A DNA stretch of 64,000 bases, taken from assembly GCA_902779765.1 (NCBI GenBank), contig CACZCQ010000003.1, forward strand, positions 186,001 to 250,000, read 5' to 3'. A program made the translations under genes and the position numbers. Origin of the DNA: an uncultured Bacteroidia bacterium (GTDB taxonomy: Bacteria; Bacteroidota; Bacteroidia; Bacteroidales; UBA932). Shown here piece after piece: positions 55,238-64,000 of this stretch (position 1 is its first letter; each line of letters begins with the position of its first letter). Below the pieces are notes generated by a model, which was given only the letters and a program-made list of their open reading frames with translations, made no database searches and had not been told where the DNA came from.

Positions 55238-55777
55238 TTAATATTTTTTCAGTTCCGCCTTGATTTTTCCCGCGGCGAAGTGATAGGATGCTTTCAGGGC
55301 GCCCACTGATGTTCCCAGGATTTCAGAGATGTCTTCGTACGAAAGGTCTTCGAACCATCTCATTATGAAGACCAGCCTCTGTTTTTCGGGAAGTTTCTGG
55401 ACGGCTTTCATGAGGTTTCTCTGCAGCTGGTCGCCATTGAACCACGGGTCCTCGTCGATCCTGTCCACCAGCTTGTCGGAAAGGCTCTCGAACCGGAGTG
55501 CTGCCCTTACTTTCTGCTTGTTCAGGAAATTGAGGGTCTCGTTCGTGGCGATCCTGTATATCCAGGTGTACAGTTGCGATTCCGCCCGGAAAGACGGCAG
55601 GGCTGTCCAGATTTTCAGGAAAATCTCCTGAAGGAGGTCGTCGGTGTCTTCGTGGGAACAGAGGAAACGGCGTACATGCCAGTAGAGCCTTTCACTGTAT
55701 GATTCGACGATCTCCCTGAAGGCCCGCTCGCGTTGTCCCGATGTGTAAAGGTCCAATATTTCCTTGTCATCCATCAT
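55238..55777 (-). CDS. ECF RNA polymerase sigma factor
   Basis: A 179-residue sigma-70 family protein of the extracytoplasmic function type. Region 2 (about 20-95) has [18 protein letters not shown] and [14 protein letters not shown]. Region 4 (about 120-175) has [29 protein letters not shown], which reads the -35 element. It redirects RNA polymerase to a small regulon. The downstream genes encode a probable anti-sigma factor and a Spy-like protein, which are likely regulon members. The gene has its own TACATTTG box and is divergent from lepA. Confidence 0.93.
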   Translation of the reverse strand: MMDDKEILDLYTSGQRERAFREIVESYSERLYWHVRRFLCSHEDTDDLLQEIFLKIWTALPSFRAESQLYTWIYRIATNETLNFLNKQKVRAALRFESLSDKLVDRIDEDPWFNGDQLQRNLMKAVQKLPEKQRLVFIMRWFEDLSYEDISEILGTSVGALKASYHFAAGKIKAELKKY

Positions 55778-55799
55778 TCCATGTACGTCCGCAGTCTTT

Positions 55800-55807
55800 C
55801 AAATGTA
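55800..55807 (-). promoter_or_regulatory. Sigma-factor operon -7 box (TACATTTG)
   Basis: The minus strand reads TACATTTG, a TAnnTTTG match, 22 nt before the first ATG at 55777. A housekeeping-type box here means basal transcription does not depend on the ECF factor itself. Confidence 0.6.
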
Positions 55808-55819
55808 CGACAATTTGAT

Positions 55820-55827
55820 TATTTTTG
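55820..55827 (+). promoter_or_regulatory. lepA -7 box (TATTTTTG), near-leaderless
   Basis: TATTTTTG ends five bases before the lepA ATG at 55833. The -33 region is weak (CTTT). Confidence 0.6.
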
Positions 55828-55832
55828 CAATT

Positions 55833-57623
55833 ATGAAGAATATCCGCAATTTCTGCATAATTGCCCATATAGACCACGGAAAGAGCACCCTTGCCGACAG
55901 GCTCCTCGAACTCACCAAGACCCTGTCCTCACGCGACATGGAGGCGCAGGTCCTGGATGACATGGACCTCGAGAAGGAGAAGGGAATCACCATCAAGAGC
56001 CATGCTATCCAGATGGAATATCCCTACAAAGGTGAGACGTACGTGCTCAACCTGATCGACACTCCCGGCCATGTGGACTTCTCCTATGAGGTCTCCAGGT
56101 CGATCGCATCCTGCGAAGGGGCCCTGCTGGTCGTGGATGCCTCCCAGGGTATCCAGGCTCAGACCATTTCGAACCTCTACCTGGCGGTCGACCACGGTCT
56201 CGAGATCATCCCGGTCCTTAACAAGATAGATATGGAATCCGCCCAGGTCGAGGTGGTTTCCGACCAGATAGTCGACCTGCTCGGCTGCAGCCACGAAGAC
56301 ATATTCAAGGTCTCCGCCCGTACGGGAGAGGGCATCCCTCCGATCCTGGATGCGATCGTGGAGAGGATTCCCGCCCCGAAAGGCGACCCTGAGGCACCTC
56401 TCCAGGCGTTGATTTTCGACTCCGTATTCAACCAGTTCCGCGGCATCATCGCGTATTTCAAGGTCCTGAACGGGTCCATATCCACCGGAGACAAGGTCAA
56501 GTTCGTGGCCACCGGTATGGAATACGATGCCGAAGAAGTCGGGGTGCTCAAGATGAAACTTCAGCCGACCGGGAAGGTCAGTACCGGGGATGTGGGCTAC
56601 ATCATCTCGGGCATCAAGAGGGCCGTTGAAGTGAAGGTCGGTGATACCATCACCCATTCCGCCCGGCCCTGCGAAAGCGCAATCGCCGGTTTCGAGGAGG
56701 TCAAGCCCATGGTTTTCGCCGGTATGTATCCCGTCCAGGCGGACAAGTTCGAGGAACTCCGTGCCACCCTCGAGAAGTTCCAGCTCAACGACGCATCCTT
56801 CGTCTACGAGCCGGAATCGTCGCTGGCCCTCGGATTCGGATTCCGTTGCGGTTTCCTTGGACTGCTCCATCTCGAGATCGTCCAGGAACGCCTGTTCAGG
56901 GAATTCAACATGGATGTCATAACGACTGTCCCGAACGTTTCGTACAAGGTATACACGACGCAGGGGGAAGTGCTGGACGTGCACAACCCTTCCGGTCTTC
57001 CCGCCCCGACCCTTATCGACCATATCGAAGAGCCGTATATCCGTGCCCAGATCATTTCCAAGACTGATTTCTACGGTCCTATAATGAAGCTGTGCATGGA
57101 CAAGAGGGGTACCTTGATAGGGCAGCATTACATAACCGCCGACAGGGTGGAGCTTACCTACGACATGCCGCTCTCGGAGATAGTGTTCGATTTCTACGAC
57201 AAGCTGAAATCCATCTCGAAGGGATATGCCTCCTTCGACTACCACGTCATCGATTTCCGTCCCGCCCGTCTGGTCAAGCTGGATATCCTCCTGAACGGGG
57301 ATCCCGCCGATGCGCTGTCCTCGCTCATCCATGAGGACCATGCCTACGATTTCGGCCGCAAGATGTGCGTCAAGCTGAAGGAGCTGATCCCCAGGCAGCA
57401 GTTCGACATAGCAGTCCAGGCTGCCATAGGGGCCAAGATAATCGCCCGCGAGACAGTCCGGCAGGTCAGGAAGGACGTCACTGCGAAATGCTACGGCGGT
57501 GATGTCACCCGTAAACGCAAGCTCCTCGAGAAGCAGAAGGAGGGCAAGAAGAGGATGCGCCAGATCGGAACCGTCCAGGTGCCGCAGAGTGCATTCATGG
57601 CTGTCTTGAAACTCGATTCATAG
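55833..57623 (+). CDS. lepA: Elongation factor 4 (LepA)
   Basis: A 596-residue LepA/EF4, a ribosome-bound GTPase. G1 AHIDHGKST is at 10-18, with the [13 protein letters not shown]3 segment near 75 and NKID near 129. EF-G-like domains II, III and V follow, then the LepA-specific C-terminal domain (from about 485) with the lysine-rich [16 protein letters not shown] end. Length is the same as the family. The ATG at 55833 gives the canonical N terminus; an earlier in-frame ATG would place 23 residues across the promoter. A glycosyltransferase-like gene starts four bases after its stop. Confidence 0.97.
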   Translation: MKNIRNFCIIAHIDHGKSTLADRLLELTKTLSSRDMEAQVLDDMDLEKEKGITIKSHAIQMEYPYKGETYVLNLIDTPGHVDFSYEVSRSIASCEGALLVVDASQGIQAQTISNLYLAVDHGLEIIPVLNKIDMESAQVEVVSDQIVDLLGCSHEDIFKVSARTGEGIPPILDAIVERIPAPKGDPEAPLQALIFDSVFNQFRGIIAYFKVLNGSISTGDKVKFVATGMEYDAEEVGVLKMKLQPTGKVSTGDVGYIISGIKRAVEVKVGDTITHSARPCESAIAGFEEVKPMVFAGMYPVQADKFEELRATLEKFQLNDASFVYEPESSLALGFGFRCGFLGLLHLEIVQERLFREFNMDVITTVPNVSYKVYTTQGEVLDVHNPSGLPAPTLIDHIEEPYIRAQIISKTDFYGPIMKLCMDKRGTLIGQHYITADRVELTYDMPLSEIVFDFYDKLKSISKGYASFDYHVIDFRPARLVKLDILLNGDPADALSSLIHEDHAYDFGRKMCVKLKELIPRQQFDIAVQAAIGAKIIARETVRQVRKDVTAKCYGGDVTRKRKLLEKQKEGKKRMRQIGTVQVPQSAFMAVLKLDS

Positions 57624-57627
57624 GAAT

Positions 57628-58305
57628 ATGCCCAAAGTCGCCGTAATAATAACCATCCTGGACGGGAACGCCAGCTACGACAGCTGTCTGGAAGAATGCC
57701 AGAAACAGATCGATGCCGTGGCCTCCGAAGGCGGCAGGTACTCGTTTTCCCTGTTCCTGAACAACGAGGGTCCGGAAGGTTATCAGACAGTATGGAAGAA
57801 TGCGTATGACGAGGGTGCAGAACTCTTCTTTTGGATAGACCACGACCTCATGCTGAGTGACGGGGCGCTGGCCTCCTTCCTGGAGAATTCCGAATTCCTC
57901 CGCCACAAGGCGGTGATCGCCGGTACGGTGTCAAGGACGGACAGGAGCCTCCTGTTCGGAGGCCGCGGCCGGCGCGGCAGGCTGATCGAGCCCGATCCCA
58001 CCATCCCGGTGCCCTGCCATTATTTCGACATGTCACTCGTCCTCGTTCCGGCATATGCTTTCAACCGTCTGGAGAATCCCTCCGACTTTTTCCGCAAGAG
58101 CATCCTGGACTACGGTTACGGTCCCAAGGTCGTAAAGGCCGGTGTGGCCCGCGTGGTCGCTCCGGGAATAATGGCGAAGACCGCCAGGAGGATCGAGGTG
58201 CCTTCCTGGAAGGACCCGGGCAGTTCCTTGAAAGGCAAGCTGTCCTGGCTGGTGCATGTCGCCCTCAAGATGATTAGGACTAACTCAAATAATAACACAA
58301 AATGA
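57628..58305 (+). CDS. Glycosyltransferase-like protein (family 2-type fold)
   Basis: A 225-residue protein resembling a small GT-A glycosyltransferase. The N terminus ([13 protein letters not shown]) is a Rossmann-like start, and the DHDLML segment near residue 72 could be the metal-binding DxD. The C-terminal quarter is basic with a possible amphipathic helix ([16 protein letters not shown]), which may touch the membrane. No signal peptide is present. The stop overlaps the fucI start by four bases, so the two are cotranslated. A link to fucose metabolism or to fucosylation of surface glycans is possible but unproven. Confidence 0.55.
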   Translation: MPKVAVIITILDGNASYDSCLEECQKQIDAVASEGGRYSFSLFLNNEGPEGYQTVWKNAYDEGAELFFWIDHDLMLSDGALASFLENSEFLRHKAVIAGTVSRTDRSLLFGGRGRRGRLIEPDPTIPVPCHYFDMSLVLVPAYAFNRLENPSDFFRKSILDYGYGPKVVKAGVARVVAPGIMAKTARRIEVPSWKDPGSSLKGKLSWLVHVALKMIRTNSNNNTK

Positions 58306-60074
58306 AACACCCTAAAATCGGTATCCGCCCCAATATTGACGGTCGTCAGGGCGGTGTTCGTGAAAGTTTGGAAGAAAAGACAATGACACTTGCCGCGAAC
58401 GTGGCAAAGCTTATTTCGTCAAACCTCAAATACAGTGACGGCACCCCAGTGGAGTGCGTTATCGCTGACAGCACTATCGGCCGTGTCGCCGAGAGCGCCG
58501 CTTGCGCCGAGAAATTCGAGCGTGAGGGGGTATGGGGGACCATATCTGTGACATCCTGCTGGTGCTATGGCTCCGAGACCATGGACATGCATCCTCTCTG
58601 GCCGAAGGCGGTCTGGGGATTCAACGGAACCGAGCGCCCGGGAGCAGTGTATCTCGCCGCGGTTCTTGCCGCCCATGCCCAGAAGGGCCTTCCCGCATAC
58701 GGTATCTACGGACACGATGTCCAGGATATCGAGGATAACTCGATTCCTGACGATGTGGCCGAGAAGATACTCCGTTTCGCCAAGGCTGCCGTGGCGGTAG
58801 GTGAGATGAGAGGGGAGTCATATCTCTCCATCGGAAGTGTCACGATGGGTATCGCCGGCTCGATCGTGGATTGTGATTTCTTCCAGAAGTATCTGGGAAT
58901 GAGGAACGAAAGCGTGGATGAGGTGGAGATACTCAGGCGTATGGACCTCGGAATCTACGACAAGGATGAATATGCCAAGGCAAAGGCCTGGGTCGAAAAG
59001 TACTGCATGCCCCAGGAAGGCTGGGACAAGAACCGTCCCGACAAGCAGAAGACCCGTGAGGAGAAGGACAAGGACTGGGATTTCGTCACCAAGATGACCC
59101 TTATCGTCATGGACCTGCTCCACGGCAACCCGAAACTCAAGGAAATGGGATTCAAGGAGGAATCGCTGGGTCACAACGCCATCGCCGGAGGTTTCCAGGG
59201 ACAGCGCCAGTGGACCGACTGGATGCCGAACGGAGACTTCACCGAGACCCTCCTCAATACAAATTTCGACTGGAACGGACGTCGTGAACCCACCATCCTC
59301 GCTACCGAGAATGACTCCCTCAACGGAGCCGCGATGCTGCTCGCCCATCTTCTGACCAACCTGCCCCAGATTTTCTCCGACGTACGTACTTACTGGAGCC
59401 CTGAGGCTGTGAAGAGGGTCACCGGAAAGGAACTCACAGGCAAGGCCGCTCCCGGAATCATCCACCTTATCAACTCCGGAGCGACCACGATGGACGGATG
59501 CGGCCAGAGCACCGATGCCCAGGGCAATCCCGTGATGAAGCCTTTCTGGGAGATGACCGACGAGGACGAGAAGAAGTGCCTGGAGAATTCCTGGTGGATG
59601 CCGGCCGACAGGGATTACTTCCGTGGAGGCGGTTACAGCATCCATTTCGTATCCAAGGGTGATTTCCCTGCCACCATGATGAGGATCAACATCGTCGACG
59701 GCCTCGGACCCGTGCTCCAGCTTGCAGAAGGATGGGTGGTGAATATCGATCCTGAAATCCACGATGTGCTTGACAAGCGCACCGACCCTACCTGGCCTAC
59801 AACCTGGTTCACTCCCCGTCTCGACCCGAAGAAGGATGCCTTCAAGGATGTCTACAGTGTGATGAACAACTGGGGAGCCAACCACGGCGCGATCTCCTAC
59901 GGACACATCGGTGCTGACGTGATCACCCTTGCTTCCATGCTCAGGATTCCCGTGTGCATGCACAACGTGGACGATGCCAAGATATTCCGTCCCGCCGCAT
60001 GGAATGCATTCGGAATGGACAAGGAAGGAGCCGACTTCCGCGCCTGCTCCAACTTCGGACCTATCTACAAGTAG
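58302..60074 (+). CDS. fucI: L-fucose isomerase
   Basis: A 590-residue L-fucose isomerase converting L-fucose to L-fuculose (also D-arabinose to D-ribulose). It is almost the same length as E. coli FucI (591). The manganese ligands of the family fall at the expected places: E336 in ATENDS, D360 in FSDVRTY and H528 in GANHGA. The substrate-binding N-terminal segment [16 protein letters not shown] is intact. It starts within the previous gene's stop and is followed nine bases later by the fucose permease. Fuculokinase and aldolase genes are not in the window. Confidence 0.97.
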   Translation: MKHPKIGIRPNIDGRQGGVRESLEEKTMTLAANVAKLISSNLKYSDGTPVECVIADSTIGRVAESAACAEKFEREGVWGTISVTSCWCYGSETMDMHPLWPKAVWGFNGTERPGAVYLAAVLAAHAQKGLPAYGIYGHDVQDIEDNSIPDDVAEKILRFAKAAVAVGEMRGESYLSIGSVTMGIAGSIVDCDFFQKYLGMRNESVDEVEILRRMDLGIYDKDEYAKAKAWVEKYCMPQEGWDKNRPDKQKTREEKDKDWDFVTKMTLIVMDLLHGNPKLKEMGFKEESLGHNAIAGGFQGQRQWTDWMPNGDFTETLLNTNFDWNGRREPTILATENDSLNGAAMLLAHLLTNLPQIFSDVRTYWSPEAVKRVTGKELTGKAAPGIIHLINSGATTMDGCGQSTDAQGNPVMKPFWEMTDEDEKKCLENSWWMPADRDYFRGGGYSIHFVSKGDFPATMMRINIVDGLGPVLQLAEGWVVNIDPEIHDVLDKRTDPTWPTTWFTPRLDPKKDAFKDVYSVMNNWGANHGAISYGHIGADVITLASMLRIPVCMHNVDDAKIFRPAAWNAFGMDKEGADFRACSNFGPIYK

Positions 60075-60083
60075 TATCGAGTC

Positions 60084-61394
60084 ATGGCAAAGGAGAAGCT
60101 TGTCGAGAAGAAATATCTCTTCATATTCATCCTGATCACATCGCTCTTCGCCCTCTGGGGATTCGCCAACGACATCACCAATCCGATGGTGGCGGCTTTC
60201 CAGACCGTGATGGAACTTTCGGCGGCCAAGGCTTCGCTGGTGCAGTTCGCCTTCTATGGCGGCTACGCGACGATGGCCATTCCCGCCGCCCTGTTCATCC
60301 GCAGGCACAGTTACAAGAGCGGAATCCTTCTGGGACTGGCGCTTTATGCTACAGGAGCCTTCCTGTTCATCCCCGCTGCGCAGTTCCAGGAGTTCTCGTT
60401 CTTCTGCCTGTCCCTGTACATCCTTACTTTCGGACTCGCCTTCCTCGAGACTACGGCGAATCCGTTCATCCTCTCCCTCGGGTCGAAGAGCAATGCCACC
60501 AGGCGCCTCAACCTCTCCCAGTCGTTCAATCCGATGGGTTCGCTGCTGGGAATGAGCGTCGCTTCTTTCGTCGTCCTCCCCCAGCTGATCTCCGACAGGC
60601 GGGATGCAGCAGGCAATATCATCTTCCCTTCGCTGTCCCAGGCTGAGAAGGCTGACATCCGCCTGCATGACCTGGCTGTCATACGCAATCCATATGTGAT
60701 CATCGGCATAGTCGTGGTCATAGTGCTGGTCGTCATCGCCCTGGCCAAGGTCCCGAAGACCGAGATCCAGCCCGAGAAGACCAACAGCACCGGCAAGACG
60801 TTGTCCAACCTCTGGCATAACAAGCTCTATCGCGAGGGTGTCGTGGCACAGATGTTCTATGTGGCTGCACAGATCATGGTCTGGACGTTCATCATCCAGT
60901 ATGCCGACAACCTCGGTATCAACAAGGCGACTGCACAGACTTACAACATCATAGCGATGGCGCTCTTCCTATGCGGAAGGTTCATCGCGACGGCCTTGAT
61001 GAAGTATGTCAATTCCAGCCGCCTGCTGGCGATCTTCGCGACCGGGGCGGCGTTATGTACGATCGGAGCGATATGCATTGTCGGCATGGGAGGCCTGTAC
61101 TGCCTGATGGGAATAAGCGCTTTCATGTCGCTTATGTTCCCCACGATATACGGCATCGCACTCGAGAACGTCGAGAACCAGGATGCCAGCCTTGGGGCAG
61201 CCTTCCTGGTCGAGGCTATCGTTGGCGGAGCCATCATGCCTCCGCTTCAGGGAATGATCATCGACAAGCATGTCATCCTTGGCCATCCGGCGGTAAACGT
61301 GTCGTTCGTCCTTCCTCTTCTCTGCTTCATCATAGTTTTGATCTACGGAGTCAGGTCGTACAAGGCCAGGAAGGTTTTGGCTACATCGAACTGA
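60084..61394 (+). CDS. fucP: L-fucose:H+ symporter FucP
   Basis: A 436-residue major facilitator with 12 predicted helices, matching the FucP family. Diagnostic segments are LFALWGFANDITNPM (about 20-34), with the proton-relay aspartate, QFAFYGGYATMAIPAALFIRR, and ETTANPFILSLGS near 120-132. It brings L-fucose into the cytoplasm for FucI. It is directly downstream of fucI. Its 3' end overlaps the convergent comEC-like gene by 14 bases. Other sugars of the family (glucose/galactose, N-acetylglucosamine) are less likely given fucI. Confidence 0.93.
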   Translation: MAKEKLVEKKYLFIFILITSLFALWGFANDITNPMVAAFQTVMELSAAKASLVQFAFYGGYATMAIPAALFIRRHSYKSGILLGLALYATGAFLFIPAAQFQEFSFFCLSLYILTFGLAFLETTANPFILSLGSKSNATRRLNLSQSFNPMGSLLGMSVASFVVLPQLISDRRDAAGNIIFPSLSQAEKADIRLHDLAVIRNPYVIIGIVVVIVLVVIALAKVPKTEIQPEKTNSTGKTLSNLWHNKLYREGVVAQMFYVAAQIMVWTFIIQYADNLGINKATAQTYNIIAMALFLCGRFIATALMKYVNSSRLLAIFATGAALCTIGAICIVGMGGLYCLMGISAFMSLMFPTIYGIALENVENQDASLGAAFLVEAIVGGAIMPPLQGMIIDKHVILGHPAVNVSFVLPLLCFIIVLIYGVRSYKARKVLATSN

Positions 61395-62481
61395 TGATCT
61401 CAAGGCAGCGGACCAGCAGTCCTGTCGCCTTGTCGTCGATATATACCAGGAAATAGGGGCAGGCCCCTGTGAAAGACAGCGCGATCGTGGTTACCGAAAG
61501 GACCATGACCGCGCTTGTCAGTGGCAGGGCGACCAGGTTGGTGAGCAGGAAGTATTTCGGGAAACTGTGGAATACGTACCATGTAAGGGGAGCCGTGAAG
61601 ACCTGGCATGAAATGGACAGCATCGCTGCCTGCCAGACCTTCCGGAACGGGTCCCACCTTCCTCCGGGATACAGTCTTTCAAGTGAAGGATACAGGAAGC
61701 ATATCCCTGCCATGGCAAGGTATGACAACTGGAATCCGAGGGTTCTGATGACATCCGGTTTAATGAAGAGCTGGATCGTCAGGGCAGCGAGAAGGATCCT
61801 GGCCGGCTCTTTCTTTCTCCCGAGCAGCCCCGCGGTTTCCCCGATGATGATGAACAGCAGCGCCCTTACGATGGACGGTGACGCTCCGGTCATCATGGCA
61901 TAGAATCCAGAGGCTGAAAGGATGATGCAATACCTTGACTTCCTTGCCATCGGGCTGTTTCCCAAAGGGATTGTCAGCTTTGAGATAATCAGGTAGATGA
62001 TGCCCAGGTGGAGGCCCGAGAGTGCCAGGATATGGGATGCTCCGCTTGCCCTGAACATATCCACGATATCCCTGTCCAGTCCGCTCCTGTCTCCGGTCAG
62101 CAGGGCATTGATCAGGGGAGCGGTGGCAGAAGAAGGATATGGGATGGAGGCTATCCGGTGTTGGAGTATGTCATAGCATCTGCCTGCAAGCCTCGACAGC
62201 GGCCCGGACCCGGAACTGATACCTGAGGTGAGGATGGAATTCATCGAGCACAGGACCCCGGCGGCAAGGAACAGGCATGCGAAGAATAACCTTATCTTTT
62301 TCAGGCCTGTGCCGTTGTCGAACCTGTGCAAAGAATACAGGGCCGGCAGTATGATGGCAACCGAAAGCAGGCCCGGGACTGATGGCGGAAATGAAGGAGG
62401 GGAATGGAACAGCGCGGCCCCGGCAGCTACTCCGGCCGCGAACGGGATGCCGATCCCCGCCATATCTCTCGCCCCATCCAT
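61381..62481 (-). CDS. ComEC/Rec2-type membrane protein lacking the hydrolase domain
   Basis: A 366-residue polytopic membrane protein. An N-terminal DUF4131-like part (about 1-110) is followed by the ComEC competence core, with the family motif ALLTGDRSGLDRDIVDMFRASGASHILALSGLHLGI near 133-168, MTGASPSIVRALL and LGFQLSYLAM. ComEC forms the inner-membrane channel for DNA uptake. The C-terminal metallo-beta-lactamase-like domain found in many ComEC proteins is absent: the protein ends in the last helices. Such short forms are common in Bacteroidota. The ATG at 62481 is chosen over a longer frame that runs into ackA. Confidence 0.85.
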   Translation of the reverse strand: MDGARDMAGIGIPFAAGVAAGAALFHSPPSFPPSVPGLLSVAIILPALYSLHRFDNGTGLKKIRLFFACLFLAAGVLCSMNSILTSGISSGSGPLSRLAGRCYDILQHRIASIPYPSSATAPLINALLTGDRSGLDRDIVDMFRASGASHILALSGLHLGIIYLIISKLTIPLGNSPMARKSRYCIILSASGFYAMMTGASPSIVRALLFIIIGETAGLLGRKKEPARILLAALTIQLFIKPDVIRTLGFQLSYLAMAGICFLYPSLERLYPGGRWDPFRKVWQAAMLSISCQVFTAPLTWYVFHSFPKYFLLTNLVALPLTSAVMVLSVTTIALSFTGACPYFLVYIDDKATGLLVRCLEIISSM

Positions 62482-62522
62482 AACGATATCCCCGATTTTT
62501 CGTAAAAATAGCCAATTATTTG

Positions 62523-62530
62523 TATCTTTG
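62523..62530 (+). promoter_or_regulatory. ackA -7 box (TATCTTTG)
   Basis: TATCTTTG matches TAnnTTTG exactly and lies 30 nt before the ackA ATG. The -33 region is T-rich without a clear TTTG. Confidence 0.6.
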
Positions 62531-62560
62531 TCTTTCTGAAACTTATTATTTGAACGATAA

Positions 62561-63775
62561 ATGATTATTCTTGTTATCAATTGCGGGAGTTCCTCCATCA
62601 AGTACCAGCTGCTTGACATGAGGAGCGATGATGTCTACGACCTTCTGGCCAAGGGCATAGTTGAAAAGATAGGACTCGAATCAGGAAGGTTGCAGCATAC
62701 TCCGATAGGAAAGGATAAGGTTGTGAAGGATATGTACATCCCGGACCACACCGTCGGAATGCAACTCGTACTTGATGCTTTGGTGGACAAGGAGTACGGC
62801 GTGCTGAAATCATTCGATGACATCGAGGCTGTCGGACACAGGATCGTCCAGGGAGCGGATTTCTTCTCCGGCAGTGCCATCGTGGACGAGGATGTCCTTT
62901 CCAAGATCGACTACTGCTGCGATTTCGCCCCTCTCCACAATCCCGCCCACCTGCTTGGAATCAGGGCTTGCCAGGAGGTTCTTCCGAATGTCACGCAGGT
63001 CGTCACCTTCGATACGGCGTTCCACCAGACGATGCCGCCACAGGCCTACATGTACGGCCTCCCGTATGAATATTACGAGAAGTACCATATCCGCCGTTAC
63101 GGAGCCCACGGAACCAGCCACCAGTTCGTGGCGCACAAGGGTGCCAAGATGGTCGGCCTGGATATCAACAACTCCAAGATCATCACCTGCCATATCGGAA
63201 ACGGCAGTTCCATCACCGCTATCCTGAACGGCAAGTCCGTGGATACTTCCATGGGCCTTACCCCTCTCGAGGGATTGATCATGGGTACCCGCTGCGGCGA
63301 TGTCGACCCCAACGCCATCCTCTACATCATGAAGAAGGAGAACCTATCTCCCGATGAGATGTATACCCTCGTCAACAAGAAGAGCGGCTTCCTGGGCGTA
63401 TCCCAGAAGACATCCGACGCCCGTGAGATGGACGATCTCGCCAACGGCGGAGATTTCAAGGCCAAGCTGACCCTGAAGATGCTCTCCTTCCAGATGATCA
63501 AGTATGTCGGCGCCTATGCCGCCGAGATGAACGGAGTTGACGCCATATTCTTCACCGGCGGTATCGGCGAGCACAACAGCCGCCTGCGCAGAAGGGTCTG
63601 CGAGAACCTGACCCATCTCGGGATGGTATTCGACTACGAGGCCAACACTGCATGGGGCGAGGATACGATCATCTCCCTTCCGGAGTCCAAGATCAAGGCC
63701 GCCCTTGTCACCACCGACGAGGAACTGGTCATCGCACGCGACACCATGCACCTGGTGCAGAGCATTGAAGAATAA
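62561..63775 (+). CDS. ackA: Acetate kinase
   Basis: A 404-residue acetate kinase that makes ATP from acetyl phosphate. The N-terminal INCGSSSIKYQL phosphate loop (6-17), GHRIVQG near 90, the catalytic Asp in TFDTAFH near 149, HGTSH, and HIGNGSSI followed by the GxRxGDxDP-like segment GTRCGDVDP are all present. A butyrate kinase would be about 50 residues shorter. It is followed 18 bases later by a phosphate acyltransferase gene, giving the usual acetyl-CoA to acetate route of fermentation. Confidence 0.97.
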   Translation: MIILVINCGSSSIKYQLLDMRSDDVYDLLAKGIVEKIGLESGRLQHTPIGKDKVVKDMYIPDHTVGMQLVLDALVDKEYGVLKSFDDIEAVGHRIVQGADFFSGSAIVDEDVLSKIDYCCDFAPLHNPAHLLGIRACQEVLPNVTQVVTFDTAFHQTMPPQAYMYGLPYEYYEKYHIRRYGAHGTSHQFVAHKGAKMVGLDINNSKIITCHIGNGSSITAILNGKSVDTSMGLTPLEGLIMGTRCGDVDPNAILYIMKKENLSPDEMYTLVNKKSGFLGVSQKTSDAREMDDLANGGDFKAKLTLKMLSFQMIKYVGAYAAEMNGVDAIFFTGGIGEHNSRLRRRVCENLTHLGMVFDYEANTAWGEDTIISLPESKIKAALVTTDEELVIARDTMHLVQSIEE

Positions 63776-63793
63776 TCCAATAACCGCATAAAG

Positions 63794-64000
63794 ATGATTA
63801 AAAAATTCGCAGATGTTTTTGCAGAGCTCAAGGGAAAGGGCATCTGCAAGAGAATGGTAGCGGCCTGGGCCGTGGATGAGCACACCATCGAGGCCTGTGC
63901 AAAGGCTTCCGAAATGGGATTCGTAAAGGTGACCCTCGTGGGTGACAGGAACCTTATCAGCGAGACCTGCACCAAGCTGGGTGTCGATGAAGGACAGTTC
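63794..64000 (+). CDS. Phosphate acetyl/butyryltransferase (3' end outside window)
   Basis: The first 69 codons of a gene starting at the ATG at 63794. The translation MIKKFADVFAELKG, followed by MVAAWAVDEHTIEACAKASEMGF and VTLVGDR, matches the N terminus of phosphotransacylases of the Ptb/short Pta type. These exchange CoA for phosphate on an acyl group. Pairing with ackA favours acetyl-CoA as substrate. The rest of the gene, including the catalytic residues, is outside the window, so Pta versus Ptb remains open. Confidence 0.8.
   Translation, partial: MIKKFADVFAELKGKGICKRMVAAWAVDEHTIEACAKASEMGFVKVTLVGDRNLISETCTKLGVDEGQF

Noticed and set aside
55929..57341. 470-codon open frame opposite lepA
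   Set aside because: Antisense to a fully conserved LepA gene, with no recognisable domain and no promoter box.
58818..60818. 666-codon open frame on the minus strand
   Set aside because: It lies wholly opposite fucI and the start of fucP, which have complete family motifs. Its translation is low-complexity Gly/Val/Asp-rich, typical of antisense frames in C-ending codon genes.

Overview
The window looks like a chromosomal segment of an uncultured-type member of the Bacteroidales (phylum Bacteroidota) with moderately high GC. Support comes from three things: -7 promoter boxes of the Bacteroidota form TAnnTTTG in front of many genes, an apparent lack of Shine-Dalgarno sequences before starts, and phylum-typical gene sets (Bat aerotolerance operon, two-domain nucleoside kinase, LolD without its permease, exported glycosidases). 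Genus cannot be fixed from the sequence alone. Coding density is very high: no gene-free stretch exceeds 300 bases, and the largest gap (33602-33861) holds one promoter and two weak hairpins.

Layout. 1-16 kb is housekeeping: aroE (partial), a lysS-asnA-rRNA methyltransferase operon, recJ, then a long minus-strand unit exbB-exbD-tonB-pseudouridine synthase-era-parC-aroK, and truA. 14.5-22.8 kb is a complete Bat operon (moxR, DUF58, a membrane protein, batA, batB, batC and a fused batD-batE). 22.8-33.6 kb carries a nucleoside kinase, a secreted esterase, comM, a TPR/M23 peptidase/tsaE operon, and a phosphopantetheinyl transferase-lemA-DUF2207 operon. 33.8 kb holds malate dehydrogenase.

34.9-54.2 kb is an accessory, mostly exported carbohydrate-degrading region: a GH95-like lipoprotein, a two-headed esterase, two GH2-like enzymes, a GH20 hexosaminidase, a CE1-type esterase, a serine hydrolase, a phosphodiesterase, an aldo/keto reductase and an exported flavoprotein paired with a YfcC-type transporter. 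No SusC/SusD pair is present. tRNA-Pro and lolD sit inside it. 54.2-55.8 kb is an ECF sigma factor, a small membrane protein and a Spy-like periplasmic protein. 55.8-61.4 kb is lepA, a glycosyltransferase-like gene, fucI and fucP. The end holds a shortened comEC, ackA and the start of a phosphate acyltransferase. Fucose isomerase and permease, together with GH95-like and GH20 enzymes, suggest use of fucosylated, N-acetylhexosamine-containing glycans; this is inference.

Most notable: a roughly 121-bp palindromic element inserted in frame in the rRNA methyltransferase gene; seven genes whose -7 box lies only 3-6 nt before the ATG, which predicts leaderless mRNAs; a GH2-like protein with Asn-His where Asn-Glu is expected; the BatD-BatE fusion; and convergent genes that nearly always overlap.
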